Origin: Haloprofundus salilacus
Lineage (GTDB): Archaea; Halobacteriota; Halobacteria; Halobacteriales; Haloferacaceae
NCBI RefSeq assembly: GCF_020150815.1
Contig: NZ_CP083723.1
Coordinates: 806,001 to 870,000, forward strand
DNA length: 64,000 bases
Direction: 5' to 3'
In this document: piece by piece, positions 52,164 to 61,535 of the stretch
Position numbering within the stretch: position 1 is the stretch's first letter
How the letters are laid out: every line of letters starts with the position of its first letter
Program-made: the position numbers and the translations under genes
The notes under the pieces: generated by a model
Told to the model about the DNA's origin: nothing
Database searches by the model: none
What the model saw: only the letters and a program-made list of their open reading frames with translations

Positions 52164-53300
52164 TCACTCGATGCGCTCCTCTTCGATGACGATGTCGCGC
52201 GCCGCGAGTTCGTCGACGAACGCCTCGGGGTCGAGAACCTCCTCGGGCGGCTTCGCGCCGGTCGAGAGTGCGTCTCCGCGCCCGACCACGGCGGCGGCGA
52301 TACCCATGGGGACGCCGGTCCAGACGGCCGTCGCCTTCAGTCCCCAGTCGTCGAGGCGCGACTCGACCACCACCGACTCGCGGTAGTGCGCCCGCTCGCC
52401 GTCGGCCTCGCCGACCACGTCAACGCGGAACGACTTCCACTCCTCGACCGCCCCGGGCTTGGGCTGTCGGTCGAGGTGGAAGTCGAGGAACTCCCGCGGC
52501 GTCGTCTCGACGCCCTCGAACTCGACCGGCTCCTCGCTCGTCAGGTTCAGTCCGATGAGCACGTCGCAGATGTTCACGAGATCCGGCGAGAAAGCGACGC
52601 GGAAGTCGACCTCTCGGACGCCCTCGAAGACGTACGGCATCGTCGCGAGCTCGGAGTGGATGCTGTGGAACCCCTCGACCTCGCCGACGGGGTCGGGCAT
52701 CTCGTAGCGCTCGCGGCCCGAGAGCGGTTCGACCTCCGCGAACTCGCCGTCGTGGAAGACGACCGGGTTCATCGTCAGCTCGTCAAGAATCGTCTTCGCG
52801 GAGTAGGCGAACCCCTCGCCGCCGCCCTTCGCGCCGGTGCGGATGTGGATCTCCTCGACCCGGTTGAGGTGACTCGCCGCCTTCGCCGTCGCGACGTTCG
52901 TCAGGCCGGGGCTCGCGCCGATGCCGAGGACGGCCGTGAGGCCCGCCTCACGGAACCGGTCGTCCAGCTCCAGCTGTTCCTGCGTCTTGTGGTAGAGGCC
53001 GCCGAGGTCGAGGTAGTGCGCGTCGGCTTCGAGGCAGGCCTCCATCACGTCGAGGTTGAACGCGTACGGGAGCGCGTTCGCCGCGACGTCGCTGTCGGCC
53101 AGCAGGTCGACGACCGCCTCGTGGTCGGTGACGTCGACCGTCGCCGTCTCGACGGTTCCGGGGAGTTCGGCCGCGAACGCCTCGGCCGCCTCGCGGTCGA
53201 CGTCGGCGATGCAGAGTTCGTCGACCTCGTCGTTCTCCGCCAGTTCTCGCGAGGTGGCTCGGCCCATCGCGCCGCAGCCACCGAGTGCAGTAACCTTCAT
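52164..53300 (-). CDS. saccharopine dehydrogenase-family enzyme, lysine 6-dehydrogenase-like
   Basis: A 378-residue NAD(P)-dependent protein. It opens with a Rossmann segment MKVTALGGCGAMGRATSREL. ANALPYAFNLDVMEACLEADAHYLDLGGLYHKTQEQLEL, LGIGASPGLTNVATAKAASHL and the end ATAVWTGVPMGIAAAVVGRGDALSTG...PPEEVLDPEAFVDELAARDIVIEEERIE follow the layout of L-lysine 6-dehydrogenase rather than bifunctional saccharopine enzymes. The likely reaction is oxidation of a terminal amino group to an aldehyde, consistent with an aldehyde dehydrogenase gene one base upstream. Carboxyspermidine dehydrogenases are related, so polyamine chemistry is possible. Confidence 0.82.
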   Translation of the reverse strand: MKVTALGGCGAMGRATSRELAENDEVDELCIADVDREAAEAFAAELPGTVETATVDVTDHEAVVDLLADSDVAANALPYAFNLDVMEACLEADAHYLDLGGLYHKTQEQLELDDRFREAGLTAVLGIGASPGLTNVATAKAASHLNRVEEIHIRTGAKGGGEGFAYSAKTILDELTMNPVVFHDGEFAEVEPLSGRERYEMPDPVGEVEGFHSIHSELATMPYVFEGVREVDFRVAFSPDLVNICDVLIGLNLTSEEPVEFEGVETTPREFLDFHLDRQPKPGAVEEWKSFRVDVVGEADGERAHYRESVVVESRLDDWGLKATAVWTGVPMGIAAAVVGRGDALSTGAKPPEEVLDPEAFVDELAARDIVIEEERIE

Positions 53301-53301
53301 C

Positions 53302-54726
53302 TCAGTAATCTCTGTAGTTCATCATCACGGCCTTTACCTGCGTCATCGATTCGAGGTGCCACTTGCTGCCGTAGCGACCGCCCGACCCGCTCTCGCCGTA
53401 GCCGCCGAACGGGAGCAGTCGTTCCCAGTAGTTGTTCGTCTCGTTGACGAAGACGCCGCCCGCCTTGAGGCGATTGGCGGCGTCGTGCGCGCGGGCGAGC
53501 GAGTCCGTGAAGATGGCAGCCTGCAGCCCGTACCGCGAGCGGTTCGCTATCTCGATGGCCTCGTCGTAGTCGCGAGCGCGGATGATCGGGGTGACGGGTC
53601 CGAACGTCTCCTCGCGGGCGACCTCCATCGACTCGGTCACGTCGTCGAGCACCGCCGGCGTGTAGTAGAGACCGTCCGTCTCGCCGCCCGTCAGGAGCGT
53701 AGCACCCTCGCCGACCGCCGCCTCCACGTGGTCGACCGCCTTCCGCTGGATGCGCTCGGAGACCATTGGCCCGACGTCGGTCCCCTCCTCGAGGGGATCG
53801 CCGACGACGAGTTCGCGCGTCTTCTCGACGACCGCCTCGGCGAGCGCGTCGTGGACGCCCTCGGTGGCGATGACGCGCTCGGTGCCGCAGCAGACCTGTC
53901 CGGCGTTCCAGTTGCTCCCGACGACGATGCTCTCGGCCGCGTGGTCGACGTCGGCGTCGTCCAGCACGAGGATGGGGTCCTTCCCGCCCATCTCGAGGAG
54001 GCACTGCGCGTTTCGCTCGGCGGCCACCTTTGCGATCTCCTGTCCGACCGCCGTGCTCCCGGTGAAGGCGATGAGCCGGATATCCTCGTCGGCGACGAGC
54101 GAGGCGCCGGTGTCGCCCGCGCCCGTGACGAGGTTGAACGCGCCGTCCGGCAGCGAGGACTGGTCGAACGCCTTCGCGATGTGGTAGGCGGTCAGCGGCG
54201 TCTCCTCGGCGGGTTTGAACACGACCGGGTTCGCCGTCGCGATGGCCGAGTAGATGCTGCCGCCGGGCACCTCCAGCGGGAAGTTCCACGGGCTGATGAC
54301 GGCACACGGACCGTACGGCTCCCGCTGGGTGTACGCGAAGCGTCCGCGGTGTTCCGAGGGGACGACGTCGCCGAACAGTCGAATCCCGTCGTGGGCGTAG
54401 TCGTCGCTCGAACTGATGACGTACTCCGTCTCCTCGTACGACTCGTGGAGGGGCTTGCCCTCCTCGCGGGTGATGAGTTCGGCGATCTCGTCCTCGTGCT
54501 CTTCGAAGTAGTCGGTCACCTCGTCGAGCACGGCGGCTCGCTCGAAGGCGGTCATCTCGCGGAGTTCGCGCTCGGCCTCGCGGGCGGCCACAACCGCCTT
54601 TCCTACGTCGCGGTCGTTCGCCGCCGGGATCGTGTCGATAACCTCGCCGTCGATCGGGGACACCACGTCGATGCCCTCGTCGGAGTCGGCGTCGACCCAC
54701 TGTCCGTCTATGTACAGTTGTCTCAT
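53302..54726 (-). CDS. aldehyde dehydrogenase (NAD(P)-dependent)
   Basis: A 474-residue classic aldehyde dehydrogenase. ISPWNFPLEVPGGSIYSAIATANPVVFKPAEETPL, GSTAVGQEIAKVAAERNAQCLLEMGGKDPILVLDDADVDHA (Glu general base) and NAGQVCCGTERVI (catalytic Cys about residue 282) are present. It best resembles the lactaldehyde/succinate-semialdehyde branch. It is one base from the lysine 6-dehydrogenase-like gene, so it could oxidise aminoadipate semialdehyde or a similar product. An AT-rich TTTTTCAT about 35 bases upstream may be its promoter. Confidence 0.92.
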   Translation of the reverse strand: MRQLYIDGQWVDADSDEGIDVVSPIDGEVIDTIPAANDRDVGKAVVAAREAERELREMTAFERAAVLDEVTDYFEEHEDEIAELITREEGKPLHESYEETEYVISSSDDYAHDGIRLFGDVVPSEHRGRFAYTQREPYGPCAVISPWNFPLEVPGGSIYSAIATANPVVFKPAEETPLTAYHIAKAFDQSSLPDGAFNLVTGAGDTGASLVADEDIRLIAFTGSTAVGQEIAKVAAERNAQCLLEMGGKDPILVLDDADVDHAAESIVVGSNWNAGQVCCGTERVIATEGVHDALAEAVVEKTRELVVGDPLEEGTDVGPMVSERIQRKAVDHVEAAVGEGATLLTGGETDGLYYTPAVLDDVTESMEVAREETFGPVTPIIRARDYDEAIEIANRSRYGLQAAIFTDSLARAHDAANRLKAGGVFVNETNNYWERLLPFGGYGESGSGGRYGSKWHLESMTQVKAVMMNYRDY

Positions 54727-54830
54727 GGCGTGCTCTCACACACGATACTCGGGAGTCTATGAAAAACTTTTCTTAGGAATGCGACTTTGCCCGTAAAGAG
54801 TTCGGATTAACTCCCGCCTGAGGAAAACTC

Positions 54831-56357
54831 CTACAGGCTCGGCACGTCGAGGGCGACGTTCACCGCTTTGCTCTGGGTGTACTCCGCGAGCGCCTCCGCG
54901 GCGCACTCCCGTCCGATGCCCGACTGCTTGAAACCGCCGAACGGCGTCCCCGGGACCGTCCCGAAGTACTGATTCACCCAGACGCTCCCGGCCTGGATGT
55001 CGGCGGCCGCCCGGTGGGCCAAAGAGAGGTCGCTCGTCGCGACGCCGGCCGTCAGTCCGTACTCGACGCCGTTGGCGATTTCGATGGCCTCCTCGTACGA
55101 CTCGAACGTCACGAGGAACTGGACGGGACCGAACACCTCCTCGCTCGCGATTCGCATGTCGGGCGTCACGTCGTCGAAGACGGTCGGTTCGAGGTAGTAG
55201 CCGTCGGCCAGCGCCTCGCCGTCGGGGCGCGCGCCGCCGGTCAGCACCGTCGCCCCCTCCTCCCGCCCGAGTTCGAGGTACTCCGTCACCTTCTCGCGGT
55301 GGCTCTCGTAGCAGAGCGGTCCGAGATTCGTCTCCTCCGCGAGCGGGTCGCCGGGTTCGTAGGCGGCGACCTCGTCGAGGTAGCGGTCGAGGAACGCCTC
55401 CTTGACGTCCTCGTGGACGAGGATACGCGAGGCCGAGTCGCAGGACTGGCCCGCGTTGTAGAACCCGCCGACCGCGGCGGTCGACGCCGCCGCGTCGAGG
55501 TCGGCGTCCGGGAACACCACGAAGGGGTTCTTGCCCCCGAGTTCGAGCGTGACCGGCGTCACGCGGTCGGCCGCCGCGCGCATGACCTCTCTGCCGACCG
55601 GGACCGACCCGGTGAACGAGAGTTTCCGGACGTCCGCGTGGGCCGTCAGCGCCGTTCCCGCCTCCTCGCCGAAGCCGGGGACGACGTTCAGAACGCCGTC
55701 GGGGAGCACGCCTTCCGAGAGCTGCGCCGCGCGGACGACGGCGAGCGGGGCCTGCTCGGCGGGCTTGCAGACGCTCGCGTTACCGGCCGCCAGCGCCGCG
55801 CCCACCTTCCACCCCATCAGGAGGATGGGGTAGTTCCACGGGAGAATCTCCCCGGTGACGCCGTAGGGTTCGCGCCGGACGTAGGCGTGGGAGTCCGACC
55901 CCGTCGCGACCTGGTCGCCGCCCTGCGCCCGGGCGACGTCCGCGTAGTACTCGAAGAAGTTGAGGCCGTTCTCCACGTCCGCGCGCGCGAAGGAGAGCGG
56001 CTTGCCGACCTCGAGGCTCTCCAGTAGGGCGAGTTCGTCGAGGTGGTCGCGCATGACGTCGATCCACTCGCGGATGAGCGCCGAGCGCTCCGAGGCGGTC
56101 CTGTCGGCCCACTCGGTCTCGTAGCCCTCGCGGGCCGCCGCGACGGCGGCGTCGACGTCCGCTTCGGTGCAGCGGGCGACCGGGGCGATGGGTTCGTCGA
56201 CCGCGGGGTCGCGCGGGGAGAACGTCCGGCCGTCGGCGGCTGCCGCACGCTCTCCGCCGATCCACGCGTCGAAGGACGTCTCCGCGGCGGCTCGGTTCCT
56301 GGCTCGTTCGTGATTCTCGTCGATGCTGTCGGTGAAGTCGGTGAAGTCGGTAGACAT
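54831..56357 (-). CDS. aldehyde dehydrogenase (betaine/aminobutyraldehyde type)
   Basis: A 508-residue aldehyde dehydrogenase. LPWNYPILLMGWKVGAALAAGNASVCKPAEQAPL, RVTPVTLELGGKNPFVVFPDADLDAA and YNAGQSCDSASRILVHEDV (catalytic Cys about residue 306) with the ending GTPFGGFKQSGIGRECAAEALAEYTQSKAVNV fit enzymes for betaine, 4-aminobutyraldehyde or 3-aminopropanal. The extreme N-terminus carries a DFTDFTDSID repeat. It follows potA by 132 bases and is probably in the same transcription unit or has its own promoter. Confidence 0.92.
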   Translation of the reverse strand: MSTDFTDFTDSIDENHERARNRAAAETSFDAWIGGERAAAADGRTFSPRDPAVDEPIAPVARCTEADVDAAVAAAREGYETEWADRTASERSALIREWIDVMRDHLDELALLESLEVGKPLSFARADVENGLNFFEYYADVARAQGGDQVATGSDSHAYVRREPYGVTGEILPWNYPILLMGWKVGAALAAGNASVCKPAEQAPLAVVRAAQLSEGVLPDGVLNVVPGFGEEAGTALTAHADVRKLSFTGSVPVGREVMRAAADRVTPVTLELGGKNPFVVFPDADLDAAASTAAVGGFYNAGQSCDSASRILVHEDVKEAFLDRYLDEVAAYEPGDPLAEETNLGPLCYESHREKVTEYLELGREEGATVLTGGARPDGEALADGYYLEPTVFDDVTPDMRIASEEVFGPVQFLVTFESYEEAIEIANGVEYGLTAGVATSDLSLAHRAAADIQAGSVWVNQYFGTVPGTPFGGFKQSGIGRECAAEALAEYTQSKAVNVALDVPSL

Positions 56358-56489
56358 TGGTCTCGTGTCGCTGTTAGCTGTGGTCGTACTACTGTGCGGG
56401 ACGCGCTCGTGGCGCTGCGCCGGGTCCAGTTCTGCAACGGGGTGGGAAGCGGTGTCGACGCCGTCGCGAACGCGGAGTCGAACCGGGAG

Positions 56490-57716
56490 TCACTCGGTGA
56501 GGACGACGGCGTTGCTCGGCTTCCACCCGACGCGTATCTGTCGCCCGACGCTGAGATACTCTCCCTGATCTCGAATCTGCATGTCGACGGTCAACTGCTG
56601 GCCGTTGCGGAGGCGGACGACGAACTTCCCGACGTTCCCCTTGTAGATCTCGTCGACGACCTCCGCCTCGAAGTCGTTCGGCAGTCCCGAGACCTCGTCG
56701 CCGATGCGTATCTTCTCGGGGCGGACGGCGAAGGCGACCCGGCCGCTCGCCTCCGGCGTCTTCGGGACACGGAAGGAGAGACCGTTTCGTTGGACGACCG
56801 CCTCTCCGCCCGCTTCCCCGTACTCGCCGTGGACGAGGTTCGTCTCGCCGATGAAGTCCGCGACGAACTCGGTGTTCGGCTCCTCGTATATCTCGGTCGC
56901 GGTGCCGAGCTGTTCGAGGTGGCCGTCGTTCATCACCGCGATCTCGTCGCTCATCGTCAGCGCCTCCTCTTGGTCGTGCGTGACGTAGACGAACGTCGTG
57001 TTCAGCTCCTCCTGGAGGTTCTTCAGTTCGACCTGCATGTTCTTCCGGAGCTTCAGGTCGAGCGCGCCCAGCGGTTCGTCGAGCAGCAGGACGGTCGGCT
57101 CCGTGACGAGCGCGCGAGCCAGCGCGACGCGTTGCTGCTGGCCGCCCGAGAGTTCGCTGATGCGTCGGTCCTCGTACTCCGGCAGTTCGACGAGGTCGAG
57201 CGCGCGCGAGACGCGGGCGTCTATCTCCTCGCTCCCTTGGCGGCGGACGAGTCGCCGAAGCGACCCTGTGATACCGGTCGGACGCGTCGTCGCGCCGCCG
57301 GAGTCGCTTGTCTCGCCGCCGTCTCCAGCGACCTGTGACGAGGCGCGGGTCGCCTCGTCCGTCCCCTCGCCGGTGACGGTCCGTCGTTCGGGGATTCCCT
57401 GCATCTGGAGCCCGAAGGCGACGTTCTCGCCGACGGTCATGTGCGGGAACAGCGCGTACGATTGGAACACCATACTCGTGTCCCGTTCGAACGGCGGGAC
57501 GTCGTTGACCCGCTCGTCGCCGATGTAGACGTCGCCCTCCGTCGGCGTCTCGAAGCCCGCGATGCAGCGGAGCGTGGTCGTCTTCCCGCAGCCGCTCGGC
57601 CCCAGGAGCGTCAGAAACTTCCCGCGCTCGATAGAGAGGCTCACGTCGTCGACCGCGGTTACGTCTCCGAATCGCTTCGTGATGCCGTCGAGGCGTACGT
57701 CGTAGGTTTCGGGCAT
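56490..57716 (-). CDS. potA: ABC transporter ATPase, PotA-like, with a 50-residue insertion
   Basis: A 408-residue ATPase of the spermidine/putrescine importer class. Walker A is GPSGCGKTT (39-47), Q-loop [13 protein letters not shown] (83-95), signature [15 protein letters not shown] (189-203), Walker [13 protein letters not shown] (209-220), and a TOBE domain (about 310-400) ends it. Between the Q-loop region and signature, residues about 112-162 form an acidic, Gly/Thr/Ser-rich stretch followed by LRRLVRRQG that normal PotA lacks. It lies 12 bases after potD. Confidence 0.93.
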   Translation of the reverse strand: MPETYDVRLDGITKRFGDVTAVDDVSLSIERGKFLTLLGPSGCGKTTTLRCIAGFETPTEGDVYIGDERVNDVPPFERDTSMVFQSYALFPHMTVGENVAFGLQMQGIPERRTVTGEGTDEATRASSQVAGDGGETSDSGGATTRPTGITGSLRRLVRRQGSEEIDARVSRALDLVELPEYEDRRISELSGGQQQRVALARALVTEPTVLLLDEPLGALDLKLRKNMQVELKNLQEELNTTFVYVTHDQEEALTMSDEIAVMNDGHLEQLGTATEIYEEPNTEFVADFIGETNLVHGEYGEAGGEAVVQRNGLSFRVPKTPEASGRVAFAVRPEKIRIGDEVSGLPNDFEAEVVDEIYKGNVGKFVVRLRNGQQLTVDMQIRDQGEYLSVGRQIRVGWKPSNAVVLTE

Positions 57717-57728
57717 GGAATCTGTCGA

Positions 57729-58964
57729 TCAGGCGTTTTGGATCTCCGTCCAGGCCTCGTCGTACATCGTCGTCGCCTGGCCGATGTTCTGGATGAACTC
57801 GAGGTTCTCCATCGTCTGGTCGCTCGGATAGATGGACTCGTTCTCCAGTATCTCGGAGTCGATGTGCTCTTTGGCGGCTTCGTTCGGACTGGCGTAGTAG
57901 GTCCAGTTCGTGATCTTCGCGCCGATCTGTGGGTTCAGGTAGTAGTTCATGAACGCGTGCGCGGCGTTCGGATGCTTCGCCTCCGACGTGATGGCTCCGT
58001 TGTCCACCCAGACGACGCCGCCCTCCTTCGGGACGACGTAGTCGATGGGCGACGAGCCGTCCTCGTACGTCTCCCAGTACGCCGCGAACACGTCGCCCGA
58101 CCAGCCGTGGACCGGGCTGGCCTGCTTGTTGATGAGGTTCGTCTTGAAGTTCGAGGAGTCGTACGTCTTGAGCAGGTCCTTCTGCTGGATGAGCAGCTCT
58201 TTCGCCTCCTGTACCTCGCTCTCGTTTTTCGTGTTCAGCGAGTAGCCGAGCTGTTTCAGCGCCGCGCCGATCGTCTCGCGCATGTCGTCGAGCATCGTTA
58301 TCTGGCCGGACCACTCCTCGTTCCACATCGCGTCCCAGGAGTCGATGCTCACGTCCTCGCCGAGCATCTCCCTGTTGAAGCCGATGCCGGAGGTACCCCA
58401 CTGATAGGGCACCGAGTGCAGCGCATCGCCGGGGTCGTACGGCGCATCAGTGAAGCGTTCCGTGATGTTCTCGAGGTTGGGCACCTTCGACCGCTCGACC
58501 TGTCGAATCATCTCCTGGTCGGCCAGAACGCTGATCATGTAGTCGCTGGGGAAGATGAGGTCGTACTGGCCCGTCCCGCCGGCGTTCAGCTTGTTGAACA
58601 TCTCCTCGTTCGAGGCGTAGTTAGAGACGTTTACCTCCACGCCGTACGCCTGTTCAAACTCTGAGACTGTCTCGTCGGGCCAGTAGTCACCCCACTGGAA
58701 GATGTTCAGTCGGTCCTCCAGTTCGTAGTCCAGTTCCTGAAGCCCGTACTCCTCGCGAAGCGACGCGTCGCCGCCGTCTGCGCTTCCTCCGCCGCCCCCG
58801 GAGCCGTTCCCTCCGCCGTCCCCCGAGCCGTTCCCTCCGCTGTTCTCGCCGTCTCCGCCGCTGGTACAGCCGGCGAGTCCGGTGAGACCGACCGCGGTCA
58901 ACGAGCCGCTCGCTTTCAGGTACGTCCGCCGACTAATTTTTCGTTGCTTGTTCATCTCTTGCAT
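57729..58964 (-). CDS. potD: polyamine-type ABC solute-binding lipoprotein, PotD-like
   Basis: A 411-residue exported lipoprotein. The Tat motif is SRRTYLKASGS (11-21) and the lipobox LTGLAGC has Cys33. A linker of Gly, Ser and Asp follows (about 35-70), then the binding domain: EDRLNIFQWGDYWPDETVSEFEQAYGVEVNVSNYASNEEMFNKL, DLIFPSDYMISVLADQEMI and VVPKEGGVVWVDNGAI, as in spermidine/putrescine-binding proteins. TTG at 58982 opens the frame, but ATG 58964 gives a normal signal peptide. Potential ligands: polyamines or small cationic compounds. Confidence 0.94.
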   Translation of the reverse strand: MQEMNKQRKISRRTYLKASGSLTAVGLTGLAGCTSGGDGENSGGNGSGDGGGNGSGGGGGSADGGDASLREEYGLQELDYELEDRLNIFQWGDYWPDETVSEFEQAYGVEVNVSNYASNEEMFNKLNAGGTGQYDLIFPSDYMISVLADQEMIRQVERSKVPNLENITERFTDAPYDPGDALHSVPYQWGTSGIGFNREMLGEDVSIDSWDAMWNEEWSGQITMLDDMRETIGAALKQLGYSLNTKNESEVQEAKELLIQQKDLLKTYDSSNFKTNLINKQASPVHGWSGDVFAAYWETYEDGSSPIDYVVPKEGGVVWVDNGAITSEAKHPNAAHAFMNYYLNPQIGAKITNWTYYASPNEAAKEHIDSEILENESIYPSDQTMENLEFIQNIGQATTMYDEAWTEIQNA

Positions 58965-59041
58965 GCTTCTCTTTTCGCCCAATGGGTAGTATGTGGGATA
59001 AATATTGTGCTAAATTGGGGCCACAGACGAAGGATTTTCCT

Positions 59042-59896
59042 TCACCAGATCGGTCCTTCGATCCACTGCGCCGCGGCGACCACAGCCAGGGTGACCACGA
59101 GAATCAGCGTCGCGATGACGTTGACGCCGGGCGAGATGCCCTGTCTGACCATCGAGAAGAAGAAGATCGGGAGCGTGTTCTGGTTTCCGATGATGAAGAA
59201 CGTCACGACGAAGTCGTCGAAACTCATCGCGAACGCGAGCAGCGCACCCGCGACGACTCCGGGTTTGATCACCGGGAACGTCACGTAGCGGAACGTCTCG
59301 AGTTCGGTCGCTCCGAGGTCCTTCGCCGCCTCCTCGAGCGTCCGGTCGAAGCTCCTGAGCCGCGCGGCGACGACCACCGCGACGAAGCTGATGTCGAACG
59401 CGACGTGGCCGATGATCGCCGTGTGGACGCCGAGACCTATCCCGACCAGGTTGAAGAACAGAAGCAGCGAGATGCCCATCACGATGCTCGGGATGATGAT
59501 CGGCATGTAGACGACGCCGAGGAGGAACCGCTTGCCGGGGAAGTCGTGGCGGTCGAGCGCGAACGCGAGCATCGTCCCGAAGACGGTGCTGACGACGACG
59601 GTGACGAAGGCGATCTCGATCGAGTGGGCGAGGGCGGTGAACGCCGCTTCGGGGTTGACGCGCGCGACGACCTCACCGGCCAGAAGCGCCTCGTACCACC
59701 TCGTCGTGAAGCCCTGCCAGACGAGCGCGTACCGAGAGTCGTTGAAGGAGAGGACGACGAGGACGAAAATCGGGACGTAGAGGAAGAGGTAAACCAACAC
59801 CGTCTGCAGGAGCAGGAGGCCGTTCCCGCGCTCGAACAGTCGCGAGCGGGCACGCTTGAGCCGTGCGCCGAATCCGGGACCGTCGGCGAGGCTCAT
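59042..59896 (-). CDS. potC: ABC transporter permease, PotC-like
   Basis: A 284-residue inner permease with six helices. The EAA loop is EEAAKDLGATELETFRYVTFPVIKPGVVAGALLAF (about residues 185-220). VYLFLYVPIFVLVVLSFNDSRYALVWQGFTTRWYEALL is the PotC-type front. The start overlaps potB by 4 bases. Confidence 0.94.
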   Translation of the reverse strand: MSLADGPGFGARLKRARSRLFERGNGLLLLQTVLVYLFLYVPIFVLVVLSFNDSRYALVWQGFTTRWYEALLAGEVVARVNPEAAFTALAHSIEIAFVTVVVSTVFGTMLAFALDRHDFPGKRFLLGVVYMPIIIPSIVMGISLLLFFNLVGIGLGVHTAIIGHVAFDISFVAVVVAARLRSFDRTLEEAAKDLGATELETFRYVTFPVIKPGVVAGALLAFAMSFDDFVVTFFIIGNQNTLPIFFFSMVRQGISPGVNVIATLILVVTLAVVAAAQWIEGPIW

Positions 59897-60906
59897 ACCG
59901 ACTCAGCCTCCCCATACCGCAGGTAGACGGCGATCGCAGCGAGCATGACGCCCATGAGGACGAACGAGGCCGCCGAACCGAGCGGCCAGTTGCCGGCCGC
60001 GCCGAACTGGTTGGCGATGAAGTTCCCGATCATCTGACTGTCGGGTCCACCGAGCAGCTCCGGGATGACGTAGGCGCCGGTGCTCGGGATGAACACGAGG
60101 ATGCTCCCGGCGACGACGCCGGGCGCCGACAGCGGGAAGACGACGCGGCGGAACGCGTCGAATCGGTCGGCGCCGAGGTCCATCGCCGCCTCCTGCAGGG
60201 TGAAGTCGATCTGCTCTATCGTCGCGTACACCGGGAGAATCATGAACGGAATCCAAATGTAGACGAGGCCGATGAGAACCGCGAGCCGCGAGTTCATGAG
60301 GGACGCGCCGGCTTCGACGAACGGCAGAATCCCGAGCGCGTTCGTCAGGACGCTGTTGCCCGAGAGGAGAATCTGGATGGCGTAGATTCGGACGAGAAAC
60401 GACGCCCAGAACGGCAGGATGACCAACACGAGCAGCAGATCCTGGTACTCCTCGGGGGCGATGCGCCCGATGTAGTACGCCGCCGGGTAGCCGACGGCGA
60501 GCGAGACGAGCGTCGCGAACAGTCCGTAGGCGATGCTCTTCAGCGTGAGTTGGACGTACGGGGTCGGGTCCGTCGCGGCGAGTTCGAAGGGGACGACGAA
60601 CTCGACGAGCCACGCGAGCGTGTACCAGATCGCCTCCAGCACGTTCGCTCCGTCGGGGACGAAGAACGTCCGATACTGGTCGAGTCCGAGATACTCGAGA
60701 CCGATGAGCACCTCCCCGAACGCCCCGCGCTGGCCGAAGCTGTAGTAGAACATCACCCCGAGCGGGATGAGGAAAAAGAGCCCCAGCCAGAACGCGCTCG
60801 GCGCGAGATTGACCACGAGTCCGGCGAGGCGGTGGTTCCGCGCTGCGTCGATGGCCGCGCCCGACCGCCCGCGGGAGTCACGTTTTGACGTGGTTTCACT
60901 TGCCAT
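59893..60906 (-). CDS. potB: ABC transporter permease, PotB-like
   Basis: A 337-residue permease. LAPSAFWLGLFFLIPLGVMFYYSFGQRG, TFFVPDGANVLEAIWYTLAWLVEFVVPFEL, ILPFWASFLVRIYAIQILLSGNSVLTNAL and the EAA loop LQEAAMDLGADRFDAFRRVVFPLSAPGV are present. An extended first loop is longer than in bacterial PotB. It is the first gene of the potBCDA order and is divergent from the Lrp-type regulator 177 bases away. Confidence 0.93.
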   Translation of the reverse strand: MASETTSKRDSRGRSGAAIDAARNHRLAGLVVNLAPSAFWLGLFFLIPLGVMFYYSFGQRGAFGEVLIGLEYLGLDQYRTFFVPDGANVLEAIWYTLAWLVEFVVPFELAATDPTPYVQLTLKSIAYGLFATLVSLAVGYPAAYYIGRIAPEEYQDLLLVLVILPFWASFLVRIYAIQILLSGNSVLTNALGILPFVEAGASLMNSRLAVLIGLVYIWIPFMILPVYATIEQIDFTLQEAAMDLGADRFDAFRRVVFPLSAPGVVAGSILVFIPSTGAYVIPELLGGPDSQMIGNFIANQFGAAGNWPLGSAASFVLMGVMLAAIAVYLRYGEAESV

Positions 60907-61083
60907 GCGATGTGGTCGAGATGAACACGGGAGTCAAAAAACCTTTTGCAGTATCCGCCTCTCCACCGAGAGTCGAGTATCAATATGGGCGAGGAAACGA
61001 ATTTGTATCGGGAGCCCACTCGAATCAACAGGGGAACATCCGTGAGCAGAACACATACGAAACCGGGGATACAAGCGACCGAT

Positions 61084-61533
61084 ATGGACCTTGACGAGGT
61101 CGACCGCAAAATCCTGAAGATTCTACAGGCGGACGGTCGGCTCGCACTCTCGGAGATCGCTCGGCGGTTGAACATGGGTAATGCGACGATTCACGAGCGC
61201 GTCAACAGCCTCGAATCTCAGGGGTACATCCGACAGTACCGGGCGGTACTCGACGCCGAACTCCTCAGTATCGACCAGGTCGCGTTCGTCCGAGTGAAGA
61301 CCAACGCGGGACACTTCTCGAAAGTCGCCGAGCGGTTGGCCGAGGAGGCGGCCATTCAGGAGATCCACGAGATCACGGGGGATGCGGACCTCCTCCTGAA
61401 GGTCCGGGTGCGCGAACAGGCGGTGCTGAGCGAACTTCTGGCCACCATCGGGTCGTACGACGGCGTCACGGAGACAGCGACCGAGGTCGCTCTCCGCAGC
61501 GTGAAAGAAGAGTACGACTTGAACTTGGAGTGA
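61084..61533 (+). CDS. Lrp/AsnC-family transcriptional regulator
   Basis: A 149-residue regulator. DLDEVDRKILKILQADGRLALSEIARRLNMGNATIHERVNSLESQGYIRQYRAV is the HTH domain and VAFVRVKTNAGHFSKVAERLAEEAAIQEIHEITGDADLLLKVRV the RAM/ACT ligand domain. ATG 61084 gives the usual size; the upstream frame adds 46 low-quality residues. Divergent from potBCDA and followed two bases later by the deiminase-like gene. It probably senses an amino acid and controls both. Confidence 0.93.
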   Translation: MDLDEVDRKILKILQADGRLALSEIARRLNMGNATIHERVNSLESQGYIRQYRAVLDAELLSIDQVAFVRVKTNAGHFSKVAERLAEEAAIQEIHEITGDADLLLKVRVREQAVLSELLATIGSYDGVTETATEVALRSVKEEYDLNLE

Positions 61534-61535
61534 CC

